Origin: Candidatus Jettenia caeni
GTDB taxonomy: Bacteria > Planctomycetota > Brocadiia > Brocadiales > Brocadiaceae
Direction: 5' to 3'
Length of the DNA: 64,000 nucleotides
NCBI GenBank assembly: GCA_000296795.1
Contig: BAFH01000002.1
Location: 714,686-778,685 of the forward strand
Made by a program: the position numbers and the translations under genes. Of the stretch, positions 1 through 10,950 are shown piece after piece. The notes under the pieces are model-generated. The model ran no database searches. It was not told where the DNA came from and saw only the letters and a program-made list of their open reading frames with translations. The stretch's first letter is position 1; each line of letters opens with the position of its first letter.

Positions 1-1205
1 TCACCGGCAGCTTCTTGTTTAAATGCCTCTGAGATATCACGTTCCCTTTGTACACCCTTGAGTCCTACTGCCAGGGATTTATGTTGTTCAAAAGATACCC
101 TTAGTGCTTCACGCGCTATAGCATGCTCAATCTTGAGCTCTTCCAGGGTTTGGGGTATCGTCGTGGGGCGGATCATCTTATTTTTAATCCTATTTCGGAG
201 ATCCGATTCTTCCATATCAAATGGTACCCAACGGAGGATATTCTCAAGCCCGGCTTCAGCGAGTACATTAGAAATACTATAACTCATCCCGAGGTTAGCA
301 CTCACGGTTCGATTAAAGATTTCGCCATACACGGAAAAGACATCCGTGGTAGCGCCACCGATATCTACCCCAATTACATTAATATTATTTTTTCTGGCAA
401 TAGTTTGCATAATAAGGCCAACCGCACCGGGTGTTGGCATAATTGGTGCTCCGGTCCATGATATAAGTTTTTTGTAGCCAGGGGCCTGAGCCATGACGTG
501 TTCGAGAAAAAGCTTCTGGATCTCTTGTCGTGCGGGAAAAAGATTCTCTCGCTCAAGGGTAGGCCGGATATTTTCTGTAATGTGGAGAGAAGTTTTTTTA
601 TCTAAAATTTCTTTAATTTTTTCCCGTGCGTCTTTGTTACCCGCATAGATGACAGGAAGTTGAAAAGACATACCAAGCCGGGGCTTGGGGTTAGCTGCAG
701 ATATGTATTCTGCCAGCTCTACTACATGAGTAACTGTACCGCCATCCGTGCCACCGGAGAGAAGAATCATATCGGGTCTTAAGTGCCGAATGCGATCAAT
801 CTTCTCGTGGGGAAGGCGCTGATCGTTAGAAGCAATAACATCCATTACAATTGCACCCGCCCCTAATGCTGCACGTTGGGCGCTTTGAGCGGTCATTGTC
901 TTTACGGCCCCAGCGACCATCATTTGCAATCCACCACCGGCACTACTGGTAGAGACGTAAATATCTACTCCAACATTTCCTTGTGCTGGTGTAATAATCT
1001 TTTCTCCATCAAGTATTTTTCGGCCAGAGAGTTCTTCTAATTCCGCAAAGGCATTTAAGACACCTCTGGTTACATCCTCAAAAGGCGCCTCTACCGTAGT
1101 AGGCGACTCTCCACGGAAGGTTTGCCGGTATACCCCGTCCTTCTTTTCAATTAAGATGGCTTTTGTTGTAGTGCTACCGCAATCTGTAGCGATGATTACG
1201 TTCAC
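1..1205 (-). CDS. MutL/GlmL-family ATPase (glutamate mutase accessory-like), 3' end outside window
   Basis: A frame read leftward from a GTG at 1205 stays open to the window edge, giving about 401 residues; the C-terminus is missing. The start follows a purine-rich AGAGGATGATG ribosome site. The N-terminus shows an actin/ASKHA phosphate loop (IIATDCGSTTTKAI), then LLSGGTDGG near residue 145 and a second loop, GVDIGGATTDVF, near residue 278. This order matches MutL, the protein encoded beside glutamate mutase and related B12 mutases and thought to act as an ATP-dependent chaperone or reactivase. No mutase subunit is visible, so the partner may lie beyond position 1 or be unlinked. The 136-residue gene upstream is co-oriented, 84 bases away, and probably shares its transcript. 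Family assignment is good; the exact function is inferred. Confidence 0.8.
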   Translation of the reverse strand, partial: MNVIIATDCGSTTTKAILIEKKDGVYRQTFRGESPTTVEAPFEDVTRGVLNAFAELEELSGRKILDGEKIITPAQGNVGVDIYVSTSSAGGGLQMMVAGAVKTMTAQSAQRAALGAGAIVMDVIASNDQRLPHEKIDRIRHLRPDMILLSGGTDGGTVTHVVELAEYISAANPKPRLGMSFQLPVIYAGNKDAREKIKEILDKKTSLHITENIRPTLERENLFPARQEIQKLFLEHVMAQAPGYKKLISWTGAPIMPTPGAVGLIMQTIARKNNINVIGVDIGGATTDVFSVYGEIFNRTVSANLGMSYSISNVLAEAGLENILRWVPFDMEESDLRNRIKNKMIRPTTIPQTLEELKIEHAIAREALRVSFEQHKSLAVGLKGVQRERDISEAFKQEAAG

Positions 1206-1289
1206 AAATCATCATCCTCTCTTATAATAATTCATCGCAAGAATGTGAAAAAACAAAGTCTTAAATAGTATAGAAGTGTATTTTGTTTT

Positions 1290-1700
1290 TTATTGTTTCT
1301 TGCTTTCTCCTGGTATCTCTGCAATGATATTTCCCCTTTTTTCTAGCTCCTCAATGATTCTTTTAATGCCATCCCTTTTTTCAAGGATACCCTGAAGTAA
1401 ATCATATTCTGTAGGGGTAAAGAAAAAAGTTAAAAATGGCCTGAAGAATACCATCATCTGGCTTCCAATATAATTGAGCGGCTGTACACTTTCAAGAAAG
1501 AGCGAGGCTGGAACTGTAAGTTTCCGTTTTCCGACGATGGTAACTAATTTTGAAATAAGAACTTGTTCTTTTTCACTTAATGTTGTATTTTCACAAGACG
1601 TACCAACACTGAAGGCATGCTTGAATCCCTGCCGGATGGATTGCCTATCAATCTTATCAAAATATGAAAATATTCTTGAAAAAAATTTTTGTAAATACAC
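1290..1700 (-). CDS. Small conserved protein upstream of the MutL-like gene
   Basis: A 136-residue protein with GTG as the longest start. The N-terminal part is basic and aromatic. The middle has a conserved-looking stretch, VPASLFLESVQPLNYIGSQ, followed by a hydrophobic segment (MMVFFRPFLTFFF) that may dip into or lie on a membrane. The C-terminus is a charged helix (ILEKRDGIKRIIEELEKRG). I recall short proteins with this LFLES..PL...GSQ pattern beside MutL-like genes, but I cannot name a function. A sigma70-like promoter at 1711-1740 would start transcription only a few bases before the GTG, so the message would be nearly leaderless or the true start lies downstream. Existence likely; start uncertain. 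Confidence 0.6.
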   Translation of the reverse strand: MYLQKFFSRIFSYFDKIDRQSIRQGFKHAFSVGTSCENTTLSEKEQVLISKLVTIVGKRKLTVPASLFLESVQPLNYIGSQMMVFFRPFLTFFFTPTEYDLLQGILEKRDGIKRIIEELEKRGNIIAEIPGESKKQ

Positions 1701-1710
1701 GGTATTCGGA

Positions 1711-1740
1711 ATCTTATCAAAACTACAACGCCTTTGTCAA
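1711..1740 (-). promoter_or_regulatory. Candidate sigma70 promoter for the 136-aa/MutL-like unit
   Basis: On the minus strand TTGACA (1740-1735) is followed after 18 bases by TAAGAT (1716-1711). Transcription would start near 1704, about four bases before the GTG at 1700. Confidence 0.45.
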
Positions 1741-1973
1741 AATTAAAATAACTTCTGTATATACACCACATATTATACTTGTAATTATACGCTTCTCTGC
1801 CTATAATTAATTTACTATTTGTAATAAATATCAGTAGTTAAAATTTTGATTTATTTAGAACAATATTCGCTACTTAAGAGAGGTTTGTATTGAATTATTT
1901 GGAAAAACTATTCCCAAGAGAAATGTGAGTGAATTGTAAAATTTTTATAATGTTTGGAGAGGAGAAATAGTTC

Positions 1974-3311
1974 ATGCCATATCACGCATGGTTTCAATGC
2001 ATTTCAGGTTGCGATGAAAAGTATGAGCTGAACGAGATTATTTACCAATGCAGGAAGTGCGGTGATTTGCTGGAGGTAAAACACGATTTAAGTAAACTTC
2101 GCAGGCATTCCCCGGAGCATTGGAAAAAGTTATTTGATGAACGCTATAGGAGAACCAAGTGGCCTTACGGAAGTTCCGTCTGGGGTAAAAAGGAGTTTGT
2201 TTGTCCAAATGTTGATAATGAGAATATTGTTTCTCTTTATGAAGGGGGCAGTAATCTTTTTTGGGCAGAGCGACTCGGAAAGGAACTTGGTGTTGAAGAC
2301 CTTTGGATTAAACAGTGTGGGAATGCCCATACGGGTTCTTTTAAAGACTTAGGGATGACCGTACTGGTATCTATGGTTAAGCAAATGATTTCTGAAGGGA
2401 AAAGCATCCCGGCTGTTGCTTGTGCTTCTACCGGAGATACTTCTGCAGCATTGGCTTCGTATTGTGCTGCAGCCGGCATTCTTGCCATTGTATTTTTGCC
2501 AAAGAATAAGGTGTCTCATGCACAACTTATTCAGCCTATCGCAAATGGAGCTCTCACTTTATCGTTGGATACGGATTTCGATGGGTGCATGAAACTTGTT
2601 AGGGAAATATGCAGCAAAAATACTATCTACTTAGCGAACTCCATGAATTCTCTCCGAATTGAAGGACAGAAGACAGTAAGTATGGAAATAGTTCAGCAGT
2701 TTGATTGGGAAGTGCCTGATGTAATAATTGTTCCGGGAGGAAATTTGGGCAATACGGCAGCATTAGGAAAAGGCTTTCTCATGATGAAGGAATTGGGTCT
2801 GATAGAGAAACAACCTCGCATCGTATGTGCACAAGCAGCAAAGGCAAACCCTCTGTATCTTAGTTATTTACATGGATTCAAAGAATTTAGGCCGGTGAAG
2901 GCACAAAAGACCCTTGCTAATGCAATTCAAATAGGCGATCCTGTGAGTTATAAAAAGGCTATCAATGTCTTAAAAACTTTCCATGGTATTGTAGAACAGG
3001 CAACAGAGGATGAATTGGCAAATGCTTCTGCACAAGCAGATAGAACCGGTTTATTTAGTTGTCCCCATACAGGAGTAGCATTAGCAGTATTAATAAAATT
3101 AATAAAAAAGAATGAGATAATGCGGAACGAAAAGGTTGTAGTTATCTCTACTGCACACGGTTTGAAATTTCCTGAATTTAAAATAAACTATCACGAGAAT
3201 AAATTAGAAGAAGTAATCCCACGTTTTGCCAATCTTCCGGTAGAAGTTTCACCAAGGTACGATGAGATAATGACTGCGATCGACAGGAAACTTGAGAAAA
3301 TATCTTTATAA
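1974..3311 (+). CDS. thrC: Threonine synthase
   Basis: A 445-residue PLP enzyme that converts O-phosphohomoserine to threonine in the cytoplasm. The ATG follows a strong GGAGAGGAG ribosome site. The N-terminus carries four cysteines (C9, C13, C26, C29) in a zinc-ribbon-like arrangement, as in many bacterial and archaeal threonine synthases. The PLP lysine is in TGSFKDLG (K124), followed by the substrate-binding [13 protein letters not shown] segment and the PGGNLGN phosphate-binding turn near residue 260. The C-terminal SCPHTGVAL motif near residue 360 is typical of the class. Length is normal. It is transcribed away from the MutL-like pair across a 270-base AT-rich gap, and I see no other threonine-pathway genes nearby. 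Confidence 0.93.
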   Translation: MPYHAWFQCISGCDEKYELNEIIYQCRKCGDLLEVKHDLSKLRRHSPEHWKKLFDERYRRTKWPYGSSVWGKKEFVCPNVDNENIVSLYEGGSNLFWAERLGKELGVEDLWIKQCGNAHTGSFKDLGMTVLVSMVKQMISEGKSIPAVACASTGDTSAALASYCAAAGILAIVFLPKNKVSHAQLIQPIANGALTLSLDTDFDGCMKLVREICSKNTIYLANSMNSLRIEGQKTVSMEIVQQFDWEVPDVIIVPGGNLGNTAALGKGFLMMKELGLIEKQPRIVCAQAAKANPLYLSYLHGFKEFRPVKAQKTLANAIQIGDPVSYKKAINVLKTFHGIVEQATEDELANASAQADRTGLFSCPHTGVALAVLIKLIKKNEIMRNEKVVVISTAHGLKFPEFKINYHENKLEEVIPRFANLPVEVSPRYDEIMTAIDRKLEKISL

Positions 3312-3560
3312 GCCCTAAATATCTCTTTAAACATCAATAACATTATTTATCTCTCTCTTTGATACTATCCAGATTAAATTCCTTGACAAAAGATTAGCTA
3401 TACTTATAATAATTTTTAATAGCAATATTTAATAATAAATTTTTATCATATGTAAGTTCGCTATATTCTTTAGTAATTCCTAATATATTATGTTTAAAAT
3501 ATTTAATAAGAGCTCCTTTCTTTATGTTTTAAATATGTTGTAAATTGGAGAAGTTGTGGT

Positions 3561-4409
3561 ATGAGTTATTTTAAGACAGCTATATTATTAATTGCCTTGA
3601 CGCTATTATTCATATGGGTTGGTAACATGGTTGGAGGGCGGCAAGGAGCGATGTTTGCCTTTGTTATGGCAATGGGTATGAATTTCTTCAGTTATTGGTT
3701 CAGCGATAAGATTGTTTTGAAGATGTACGGCGCTAAGGAAATCTCTGAGCAACATCTGCCGACTTACTATGGAATTGTTAAGGAGCTAACAACGCAGGCA
3801 GGAATTCCTATGCCTAAAATATATGTTATACCAACAAATGCTATGAATGCATTTGCAACAGGGAGAAACCCAAGCCATGCCGCTGTAGCTGTTACCGAAG
3901 GAATGCTCAACTCTTTGACTCGTGAAGAATTAAAAGGAGTTTTGGGGCATGAGTTAAGTCATATCAGACATAGAGATATACTTATATCTACCATCGTAGC
4001 TACTATTGCAGGTGCTATTATGCTATTAGCGGATATGGCCCGATGGGGGGCGCTTTTTGGCGGAGTTGGAGGAAGAGAAGAGGAAGAAGGTAGAGGGGGC
4101 GGCGGTATCGGAGTTTTATTTTTGGCTATTTTAGCGCCTATTGCAGCCCTTTTAATCCAAATGGCAATCTCACGCTCACGAGAGTATGCTGCCGATGAAG
4201 GTGGTGCCTTATTGACTAGAAATCCATTAGGGTTAGCTAGCGCCCTTGAAAAATTACAAAGGGCAGCAATCGCTAAGCCAATGGATGCAGGTAAATCTAC
4301 TGCACATTTATTTATTGTGAATCCATTAAGCGGCCGCTCATTCGCTGCAATTTTTAGTACTCACCCACCAATCGAAGAACGGATCAAGAGGCTCAGGGCT
4401 ATGGCATAA
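3561..4409 (+). CDS. htpX: HtpX-type M48 zinc metalloprotease
   Basis: A 282-residue inner-membrane protease of the HtpX family, which degrades misfolded membrane proteins with its active site facing the cytoplasm. Two hydrophobic helices open the protein (about residues 5-50). The zinc motif HELSH is at 130-134, and the third ligand is expected in [11 protein letters not shown] near residue 215. Two more hydrophobic segments lie around 145-160 and 190-210. Between them is a loop, [18 protein letters not shown], with a run of acids and glycines, which is common in HtpX homologues. The ATG follows TTGGAGAAG. It stands alone, with about 250 bases of AT-rich DNA before it and 180 after. Confidence 0.92.
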   Translation: MSYFKTAILLIALTLLFIWVGNMVGGRQGAMFAFVMAMGMNFFSYWFSDKIVLKMYGAKEISEQHLPTYYGIVKELTTQAGIPMPKIYVIPTNAMNAFATGRNPSHAAVAVTEGMLNSLTREELKGVLGHELSHIRHRDILISTIVATIAGAIMLLADMARWGALFGGVGGREEEEGRGGGGIGVLFLAILAPIAALLIQMAISRSREYAADEGGALLTRNPLGLASALEKLQRAAIAKPMDAGKSTAHLFIVNPLSGRSFAAIFSTHPPIEERIKRLRAMA

Positions 4410-4591
4410 AAAGGCCATTCAAGAATGGCAGCTTCAGACAGAAATTGCTTACATAGAGATTAAAATCACAATCCTTTTCTGTAGTTGGTTTTAAAATCTT
4501 GCATGAAGATCTGTTATACCTTCGAACTCTACATCCTGAGCTATTAACAAAATAAACTATGATTCTATAAATATTACTTGGAGGAATATGA

Positions 4592-4900
4592 ATGGTTCAC
4601 TATACTTGCGATATGTGCGGTAAACCATTGCTAGCAGAAGAGGATACCCGATATGTTGTAAAAATTGAGGTTTATACCGCATGTGACGCTATAGACATGG
4701 ATGAGGATATAGATGAAGAAATTATGGAGATAGAAGAAACGGTCGAAGAGCGTGATAATATTGCTGATGCTGTTGATATGTTAGAAAACGGAGAATACAA
4801 GACCTTTCGCTTTGATTTGTGTGCCAAATGCCATAAAAAATATCTACAGGACCCTTTGTTCTTAAAATCATGGCGCCGAACGCGATTTTCAGAAAATTAA
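4592..4900 (+). CDS. Small zinc-ribbon-like protein with acidic middle
   Basis: A 102-residue protein opening with a CDMC knuckle (YTCDMCGKPL) and closing with a second CAKC knuckle followed by HKKYLQDPLF. The pair could hold one zinc. Between them is a highly acidic stretch (DMDEDIDEEIMEIEE). Small proteins of this shape seem common in planctomycetes and may act as regulators or adaptors, but no function is established here. A TTGGAGGAAT ribosome site precedes the ATG. It lies alone between htpX and leuC, same strand. Confidence 0.75.
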   Translation: MVHYTCDMCGKPLLAEEDTRYVVKIEVYTACDAIDMDEDIDEEIMEIEETVEERDNIADAVDMLENGEYKTFRFDLCAKCHKKYLQDPLFLKSWRRTRFSEN

Positions 4901-4984
4901 AAATTACTTTCTTTCTTTTTTAACAATTATCCAGGCTGCTTATGTCTTGAAAGATAAAACGAAGCACGCTACTATAAAAAATCT

Positions 4985-6253
4985 ATGGGAATGACAATAA
5001 CAGAGAAGATTATTGCTGCACACAGTAATCTCAAAGAAGTACATCCAGGACAATTTGTTTATGCGAATGTCGACATTTGTTTAGGAAATGATATTACTGC
5101 GCCTATTGCTATCGAAGAATTTGAAAAGACCGGAATTAAAAAAGTTTTTGATCCGGAAAAAATCGTATTAGTCCCGGATCATTTCACTCCCAATAAAGAT
5201 ATTAAATCTGCCCAACAATCAAAATCCCTTCGTGAATTTTCTGTAGAGCATAACTTGAAGCATTATTTTGAAATTGGTCGGATGGGAATAGAACACGCGC
5301 TTCTTCCGGAAAAAGGTATTGTAGCTCCTGGCGACCTTGTCATAGGCGCCGATTCTCATACTTGCACATATGGCGCACTTGGGGCGTTTTCCACCGGGGT
5401 TGGAAGCACTGATCTTGCCGCATGCTTTGCTACGGGAAAGGTGTGGTTGAAGGTACCTGAATCAATTAAGTTTATTTTTCATGGTCAGGCAAAAAACTGG
5501 ACATCCGGGAAAGACTTAATCCTTTATACGATTGGGAAGATAGGTGTGGACGGCGCTCTTTATAAGGCAATGGAATTTACCGGTAGCGCCATTACTCATT
5601 TGTCTATGGATGATCGTTTTGCTATATGCAATATGGCAATAGAAGCCGGTGCGAAGAGTGGGATTATCTCTCCTGATAAAAATACAGAAGATTATATAAA
5701 AGGCAGGGTAGGGAAGAAATATACAATGTATCAAAGCGATTCTGATTGTGGATATACGAAAACGTATGAATTTGATGCCAATGATATTTCACCCCAGATA
5801 GCGCTTCCCAGTTTGCCTGAGAATACAAAACCAGTAGAAGATGTCTCAGGGATTAAGATTGATCAGGTAGTTATAGGCTCTTGTACTAATGGAAGGATTT
5901 CAGACCTTCGCATAGCAGCTCAAATCCTCAAAGGGAAAAAGATACATCCCTCTATTCGACTTATCATTATACCAGCAACCCAGGATATTTACAGACAAGC
6001 ATTAAAAGAGAGCCTGATTGAGATATTTATTGAAGCTGAAGCAGTAGTTTCTACTCCGACATGTGGTCCCTGTCTGGGAGGACATATGGGAATTCTGGCA
6101 GAAGGAGAGCGGGCATTATCAACGACTAACCGTAACTTTGTTGGTCGTATGGGTCATCCTAAAAGCGAGATATATCTTTGCAGTCCCGCTGTTGCCGCTG
6201 CGTCTGCCATTACAGGTGTTATAACACCACCTAATGAGGTGGTAAAGAAGTAA
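4985..6253 (+). CDS. leuC: 3-isopropylmalate dehydratase large subunit (LeuC-type)
   Basis: A 422-residue aconitase-superfamily protein. Together with LeuD it isomerises 2- to 3-isopropylmalate in leucine synthesis; homologues acting on homocitrate or methylmalate look alike. The [4Fe-4S] ligands are visible as one cysteine in VIGSCTNGR and two in [10 protein letters not shown]. The [21 protein letters not shown] segment near residue 125 is the substrate and cluster region. The length fits the shorter archaeal/bacterial LeuC type encoded with a separate small subunit. The start is uncertain: ATG at 4985 and at 4991 (MTITEKII) are both possible, and neither has a clear ribosome site. leuD lies 4.7 kb downstream, with a very large activase-like gene between them. 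Confidence 0.88.
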   Translation: MGMTITEKIIAAHSNLKEVHPGQFVYANVDICLGNDITAPIAIEEFEKTGIKKVFDPEKIVLVPDHFTPNKDIKSAQQSKSLREFSVEHNLKHYFEIGRMGIEHALLPEKGIVAPGDLVIGADSHTCTYGALGAFSTGVGSTDLAACFATGKVWLKVPESIKFIFHGQAKNWTSGKDLILYTIGKIGVDGALYKAMEFTGSAITHLSMDDRFAICNMAIEAGAKSGIISPDKNTEDYIKGRVGKKYTMYQSDSDCGYTKTYEFDANDISPQIALPSLPENTKPVEDVSGIKIDQVVIGSCTNGRISDLRIAAQILKGKKIHPSIRLIIIPATQDIYRQALKESLIEIFIEAEAVVSTPTCGPCLGGHMGILAEGERALSTTNRNFVGRMGHPKSEIYLCSPAVAAASAITGVITPPNEVVKK

Positions 6254-6389
6254 GAAGTTGAATGTTTATGTTTAGGAATTTCAAGAGTCAAGATTCTTGA
6301 ACTGCTTGTATTTAGTTGCAATGTGCAACAAATTCTATCGCCGCTTCTTCAGAATGATAAAGCAGTACTACAATAAACAATATCATCCA

Positions 6390-6410
6390 GCCGAAGCGAA
6401 GAATCTATTC
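6390..6410. repeat. Degenerate dispersed REP-like fragment
   Basis: AGCCGAAGCGAAGAATCT, with CAGAATGATAAAG about 40 bases before it, resembles the two halves of a common bacterial intergenic repeat (AGATTCTTCGCTTCGGCT...CAGAATGACA). The call rests on memory of the motif; no second copy was found in the window. Confidence 0.25.
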
Positions 6411-6479
6411 CTTATGTAGTTAGTTTTTCAGCGTGCTCAGAGTATTTCATAAATAACGATATAGAGAGTGGATAAAATT

Positions 6480-9400
6480 ATGTCCCGGAAAAAATATATA
6501 GGACTGGATATTGGCTCAGTCAGTGTGAAAGCGGTATTGATTAATGAGCATAAGGAAATTTTGGAAGACCATTATATCCGCGCGCATGGTCAACCGGTAG
6601 AAACATTTCTCCTTGTCTTAAAAGATCTATTCAACAGAACCCACATTGACGATATCGATGGTATGGCTATTACAGGGTCTGGCGGCAAGTTAGTGTCTGA
6701 GTTAATGAACATTGCGTTTATTAACGAAGTTGTGGCTCATAGCAAGGCGACTACAACATTACACCCTGAAGTACGGACTATTGTCGAAATTGGCGGTGAA
6801 GACTCAAAGCTCATGCTTATTGAACGTGACCCTACAACACAACAAACAAAGGTCTCGGATTTCTCAATGAATACTATGTGCGCTGCGGGCACAGGCTCAT
6901 TTTTAGATCAACAAGCCACAAGGCTCGGCATTGCTATAGAGAAAGAATTTGGGGAATTGGCATTAAAATCTAAGAACCCGCCACGCATAGCCGGCCGCTG
7001 CAGTGTGTTTGCCAAAACTGATATGATCCATCTTCAGCAAGAGGGTACACCTGTACATGATATTGTTGCTGGCCTCTGTTATGCTATGGCAAGGAATTTT
7101 AAAAGCAATATCGGAAAGGGAAAGGAATTTTTCAGACCTATTGTCTTGCAAGGTGGTGTAGCAGCAAATGCTGGTATGGTTAAGGCGTTCGAGGATATTT
7201 TAGAACTTAAACTAGGGGAACTGATTATACCAAAATATTTTAAGGTAATGGGAGCAATTGGGGCGGTATTTACTATTATGGATAAAGGTATTCATTCACC
7301 TTTCAGAGGACTGAAGGAGATTGAGGAGTACCTGAGGAACCGCAGCGCAAAGGCATCTAACCTTGAACCTCTCCGTACAGATAACTATAAAATCATTGAT
7401 GGATTACATCCGGTTATTGGAGATGAGAAGATTGAGGCATATGTCGGTGTAGACGTTGGTTCAATTAGCACAAATGTTGTTGTTATCGATAAATATAAAA
7501 ATGTCTTATCAAGACGCTATCTTATGACGGCGGGAAGACCATTAGAAGCTGTAAAGCAAGGTCTTTATGAAGTGGGATTGGAGATAGGAGATAAAGTGGT
7601 TATCTGTGGTGCTGGAACCACAGGCTCCGGCCGTTACCTGACAGGAGATTTTATCGGCGCTGATATTGCAAAAAATGAAATAACAGCTCATGCTACTGCT
7701 GCGGCTTGTGTGGATAAAAATGTAGATACTATTTTTGAAATCGGTGGACAAGATTCAAAATTTATACGATTAGAAAATGGCGCTATTGTTGATTTTGCCA
7801 TGAATAAAGTATGTGCTGCTGGCACGGGTTCATTTTTAGAAGAGCAGGCCGAAAAGCTGAGTATAAGTATCAAAGGTGAATTTAGCAAACGAGCCCTTTC
7901 TTCGTGTTGTCCCTCCCATCTTGGTGAACGGTGCACCGTTTTTATGGAATCCGATCTTAACCATCACCAACAACGGGGAACATCCAAGGATGATTTACTG
8001 GCAGGTCTTAGTTACTCTGTAGTGTTGAACTTTATTAACCGCGTGGTTGAGGATAGAAAGATTGGAAATACTATTTTCTTTCAGGGAGGAGTGGCCGCTA
8101 ACCGAGGTGTGAAGGCAGCTTTCGAGAAAGTAACAGGGAAAAAGATTATAGTTCCCCCTCATCATGATATTATGGGCGCCATTGGCTCTGCCATTATTGC
8201 TATGGAAGAAAAAACCTGGGAAAAATCAAGATTTAAAGGATTTGATCTCCGCCACAAAAGATATGAGCTGTCCTCTTTTGTTTGCAAGGATTGTTCAAAC
8301 ATCTGCGAAATTAGAAAAGTCAGTATTGAGGGAGAAAATCCGCTTCATTATGGCAGTCGTTGTGGTAAATTTGACGATGAACGGTCTTTAAAAAAGGGGA
8401 AACACCTGCCCAGACTCTTTCGTGAAAGGAAGGAAGCCCTCTTTAATACCTACAAGAAAAACAAACCAGACCAGCCTATCGGGAAAAAGATCGGTATACC
8501 CCAGGTGTCTACCTTCCATGATTTTTATCCTATGTGGAAGGCATTTTTCATAGAATTAGGTTTTGATGTTATAACTTCCAGCGATACCAATAAAGATATT
8601 GTTTATAATGGGGTAGAAGTAATTACCGCAGAAACATGCTTTCCCATTAAAGTAGCCCACGGACATGTAATAGATCTTTTAGACAGGGATATTGATTATC
8701 TGTTCCTTCCCAGCGTTATTAATTTAACACATGCCAGTTCAAAACTTACACACTCATATGCATGTCCTTATGTACAATGTATTCCCTATCTTGTGCGCTC
8801 GGCTATTGATTTTAGGGAAAAGAGCTTTAAGGTCTTGTCTCCCATTATTCATTTTGAATACGGAGAGGAGTATGTAAATAAGACACTGCGGCAAATGGCA
8901 AGAGATATAGGAAGAACAGGGAAAGTAGTAGAAACGTCTATCAAGGCAGCACATGAAGCACAGCAAGCTTTTAACAAAACTTTAGAGGCTCGGGGAAAAG
9001 AAATTTTAGAGAAATTAGGAGAAAATGAAAGGGCATTTGTGCTGATTAGTCGCTCTTACAATGGATGTGATACCGGTATGAACTTAGGTCTTCCGGAAAA
9101 ACTGCGTGATTTAGGAATTATGACCATTCCTCTCGATTTTTTGAAGTTAGACCTTGAAGATGTTGCTCATAATTATCCAAATATGTACTGGAAAACGGGG
9201 CAAAAATTTCTTGCGGCTGCCAGATTAATAGCTAAAGATAAGAGACTCTATCCGTTGTATATTACTAATTTTGGCTGTGGTCCTGATTCATTTATAACTA
9301 AATTCTTTACTAAAGAGCTAGAGGGAAAACCTTGTTTGACCATAGAAATTGATGAGCACAGTTCTGATGTGGGGGCAATAACTCGATGTGAGGCATTTAT

Positions 9401-10787
9401 CGACAGCCTGAAAAATGTTAAGCCCGGCCATAACGGTAAAAGATTAAGAGAAACTATTCCTGTTGAAGGATTCATTGAAAAAAAGAAAAGGACGATTTAC
9501 ATTCCTTATATGTGCGATCATGGAAGAATGATTGCCGCCTCTATGAGAGCGAATGGAGTACTGGCAGAGGCGCTGCCTATGGCAAACAGGCAATCGGTTG
9601 ATATCGGGCGCAAATTTACTTCAGGAAAGGAATGTTATCCTGCGATTCTTACAACAGGAGATATTGTAAAAAAGGCGTTAAATCCTGATTTTGATCCCGA
9701 ATCCAGCGCATTCTTTATGGCAACAGCATCCGGTCCTTGCCGATTTGGACAATATAATACATTCCATCGTATGGTATTGGATGAGCTTGGATTTCATAAT
9801 GTGCCTATATACACAATGGATCAAGGAGAAAACTATGGCGAAGATACTAAAAAATTGGGCACCCATTTTCGCAAGTTAGCATGGAACGGCATTATGTATA
9901 TTGACCTCTTGCAAAAGCTACAAAGAGAAACAAGGCCTTATGAAGTAAATACAGGTGAAACGGATGTGCTCTATGAAAATTACGTAAAAAAGTCAGAAAT
10001 CGCGCTTGAAAAGCATCTAGATCTCGTTGAACTCTCCAGGGAAGCTTGCAAGGCTTTTACCGATATAAAGGTAGACCGGAGTAAACCCAGACCGTTAATC
10101 GGTGTCATCGGAGAAACCTATGTTCGATGCAATGAATTTGCAAATAATTTTCTCGCAAGGAATATTGAGCGTTTGGGAGGAGAGGCTTTTATTCCGCCTT
10201 TTGCCGAATGGATTAATTATATTGCACACTGCCGTAGGGAGAATTGCCTCTCTGAGAAGAATTACAAAGGTTTTTTAGGCGAATTTATTTCGGATATTGT
10301 CCAGAGATATGATGCCTATAGACTCACACAGGTATTTAAAGGGAGAATTCGGCACTTCTTGAAAGATACATCTATCAAAGAACTTATTAAAAAAGGGAAG
10401 CCGTATATAGATGATTCTTACAAAGGCGATCCGGTGCTGAGTATGGGCAAAGCAATTGAGTATTTTGAGGAAGGGTTTGATGGAATTGTAAATGTAATTC
10501 CTTTCCACTGTATGCCGGGAACGGTTGTAAATGGAGTGCTTGAAAAGTTTCAAAGAGATTTTAATGGTCTTCCATGTCTCAAATTATCCTTCGATGGTCA
10601 GGAGCAAACTAACGAAGAAACGAGGTTGGAAGCATTTATACACCAGGCACACCAAAGGATGGAAAGCAAATTAAATTCGAAAAAATATGATAAAGTAAAC
10701 GATAGACAAAAAAAGCCTTTCGTTGCTTTTCATTCACAAGATAAAGAAAGAAAAAAGATTTCTAAAAAAGAAGTTTTTTCAGAGTAG
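6480..10787 (+). CDS. Giant duplicated 2-hydroxyacyl-CoA dehydratase activase-like protein
   Basis: A 1435-residue cytoplasmic protein. I place the start at ATG 6480 because GAGAGTGG sits 8 bases before it; the in-frame GTG at 6468 falls inside that ribosome site. Domain order: BcrAD/BadFG ATPase 1 (about 1-290; YIGLDIGSVSVKAV, MCAAGTGSFLDQQ), ATPase 2 (about 320-600; YVGVDVGSISTNVV, VCAAGTGSFLEEQ), a cysteine-rich linker (CKDCSNICEIRK...RCGKF, about 610-640), a DUF2229-like domain (about 660-880) and a C-terminal dehydratase-component-like region with several conserved cysteines. Each ATPase resembles HgdC, which drives an electron from a bridging [4Fe-4S] cluster into 2-hydroxyglutaryl- or benzoyl-CoA-type enzymes. 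The substrate is unknown. The position between leuC and leuD is notable. Confidence 0.85.
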   Translation: MSRKKYIGLDIGSVSVKAVLINEHKEILEDHYIRAHGQPVETFLLVLKDLFNRTHIDDIDGMAITGSGGKLVSELMNIAFINEVVAHSKATTTLHPEVRTIVEIGGEDSKLMLIERDPTTQQTKVSDFSMNTMCAAGTGSFLDQQATRLGIAIEKEFGELALKSKNPPRIAGRCSVFAKTDMIHLQQEGTPVHDIVAGLCYAMARNFKSNIGKGKEFFRPIVLQGGVAANAGMVKAFEDILELKLGELIIPKYFKVMGAIGAVFTIMDKGIHSPFRGLKEIEEYLRNRSAKASNLEPLRTDNYKIIDGLHPVIGDEKIEAYVGVDVGSISTNVVVIDKYKNVLSRRYLMTAGRPLEAVKQGLYEVGLEIGDKVVICGAGTTGSGRYLTGDFIGADIAKNEITAHATAAACVDKNVDTIFEIGGQDSKFIRLENGAIVDFAMNKVCAAGTGSFLEEQAEKLSISIKGEFSKRALSSCCPSHLGERCTVFMESDLNHHQQRGTSKDDLLAGLSYSVVLNFINRVVEDRKIGNTIFFQGGVAANRGVKAAFEKVTGKKIIVPPHHDIMGAIGSAIIAMEEKTWEKSRFKGFDLRHKRYELSSFVCKDCSNICEIRKVSIEGENPLHYGSRCGKFDDERSLKKGKHLPRLFRERKEALFNTYKKNKPDQPIGKKIGIPQVSTFHDFYPMWKAFFIELGFDVITSSDTNKDIVYNGVEVITAETCFPIKVAHGHVIDLLDRDIDYLFLPSVINLTHASSKLTHSYACPYVQCIPYLVRSAIDFREKSFKVLSPIIHFEYGEEYVNKTLRQMARDIGRTGKVVETSIKAAHEAQQAFNKTLEARGKEILEKLGENERAFVLISRSYNGCDTGMNLGLPEKLRDLGIMTIPLDFLKLDLEDVAHNYPNMYWKTGQKFLAAARLIAKDKRLYPLYITNFGCGPDSFITKFFTKELEGKPCLTIEIDEHSSDVGAITRCEAFIDSLKNVKPGHNGKRLRETIPVEGFIEKKKRTIYIPYMCDHGRMIAASMRANGVLAEALPMANRQSVDIGRKFTSGKECYPAILTTGDIVKKALNPDFDPESSAFFMATASGPCRFGQYNTFHRMVLDELGFHNVPIYTMDQGENYGEDTKKLGTHFRKLAWNGIMYIDLLQKLQRETRPYEVNTGETDVLYENYVKKSEIALEKHLDLVELSREACKAFTDIKVDRSKPRPLIGVIGETYVRCNEFANNFLARNIERLGGEAFIPPFAEWINYIAHCRRENCLSEKNYKGFLGEFISDIVQRYDAYRLTQVFKGRIRHFLKDTSIKELIKKGKPYIDDSYKGDPVLSMGKAIEYFEEGFDGIVNVIPFHCMPGTVVNGVLEKFQRDFNGLPCLKLSFDGQEQTNEETRLEAFIHQAHQRMESKLNSKKYDKVNDRQKKPFVAFHSQDKERKKISKKEVFSE

Positions 10788-10950
10788 ATCCCTCAGTATA
10801 AGAAACCAGCTTATAGGATGTATCGTGATAGTTTTCTTGAGTTAATTTGGGTTTTTTAAAGTCAGACACGGTGATTATAACTAGGATTAGATTCTAGATA
10901 TTCCGAATATTATTACAAAAGAATTATTATATACTAAAGAGATTAACCAT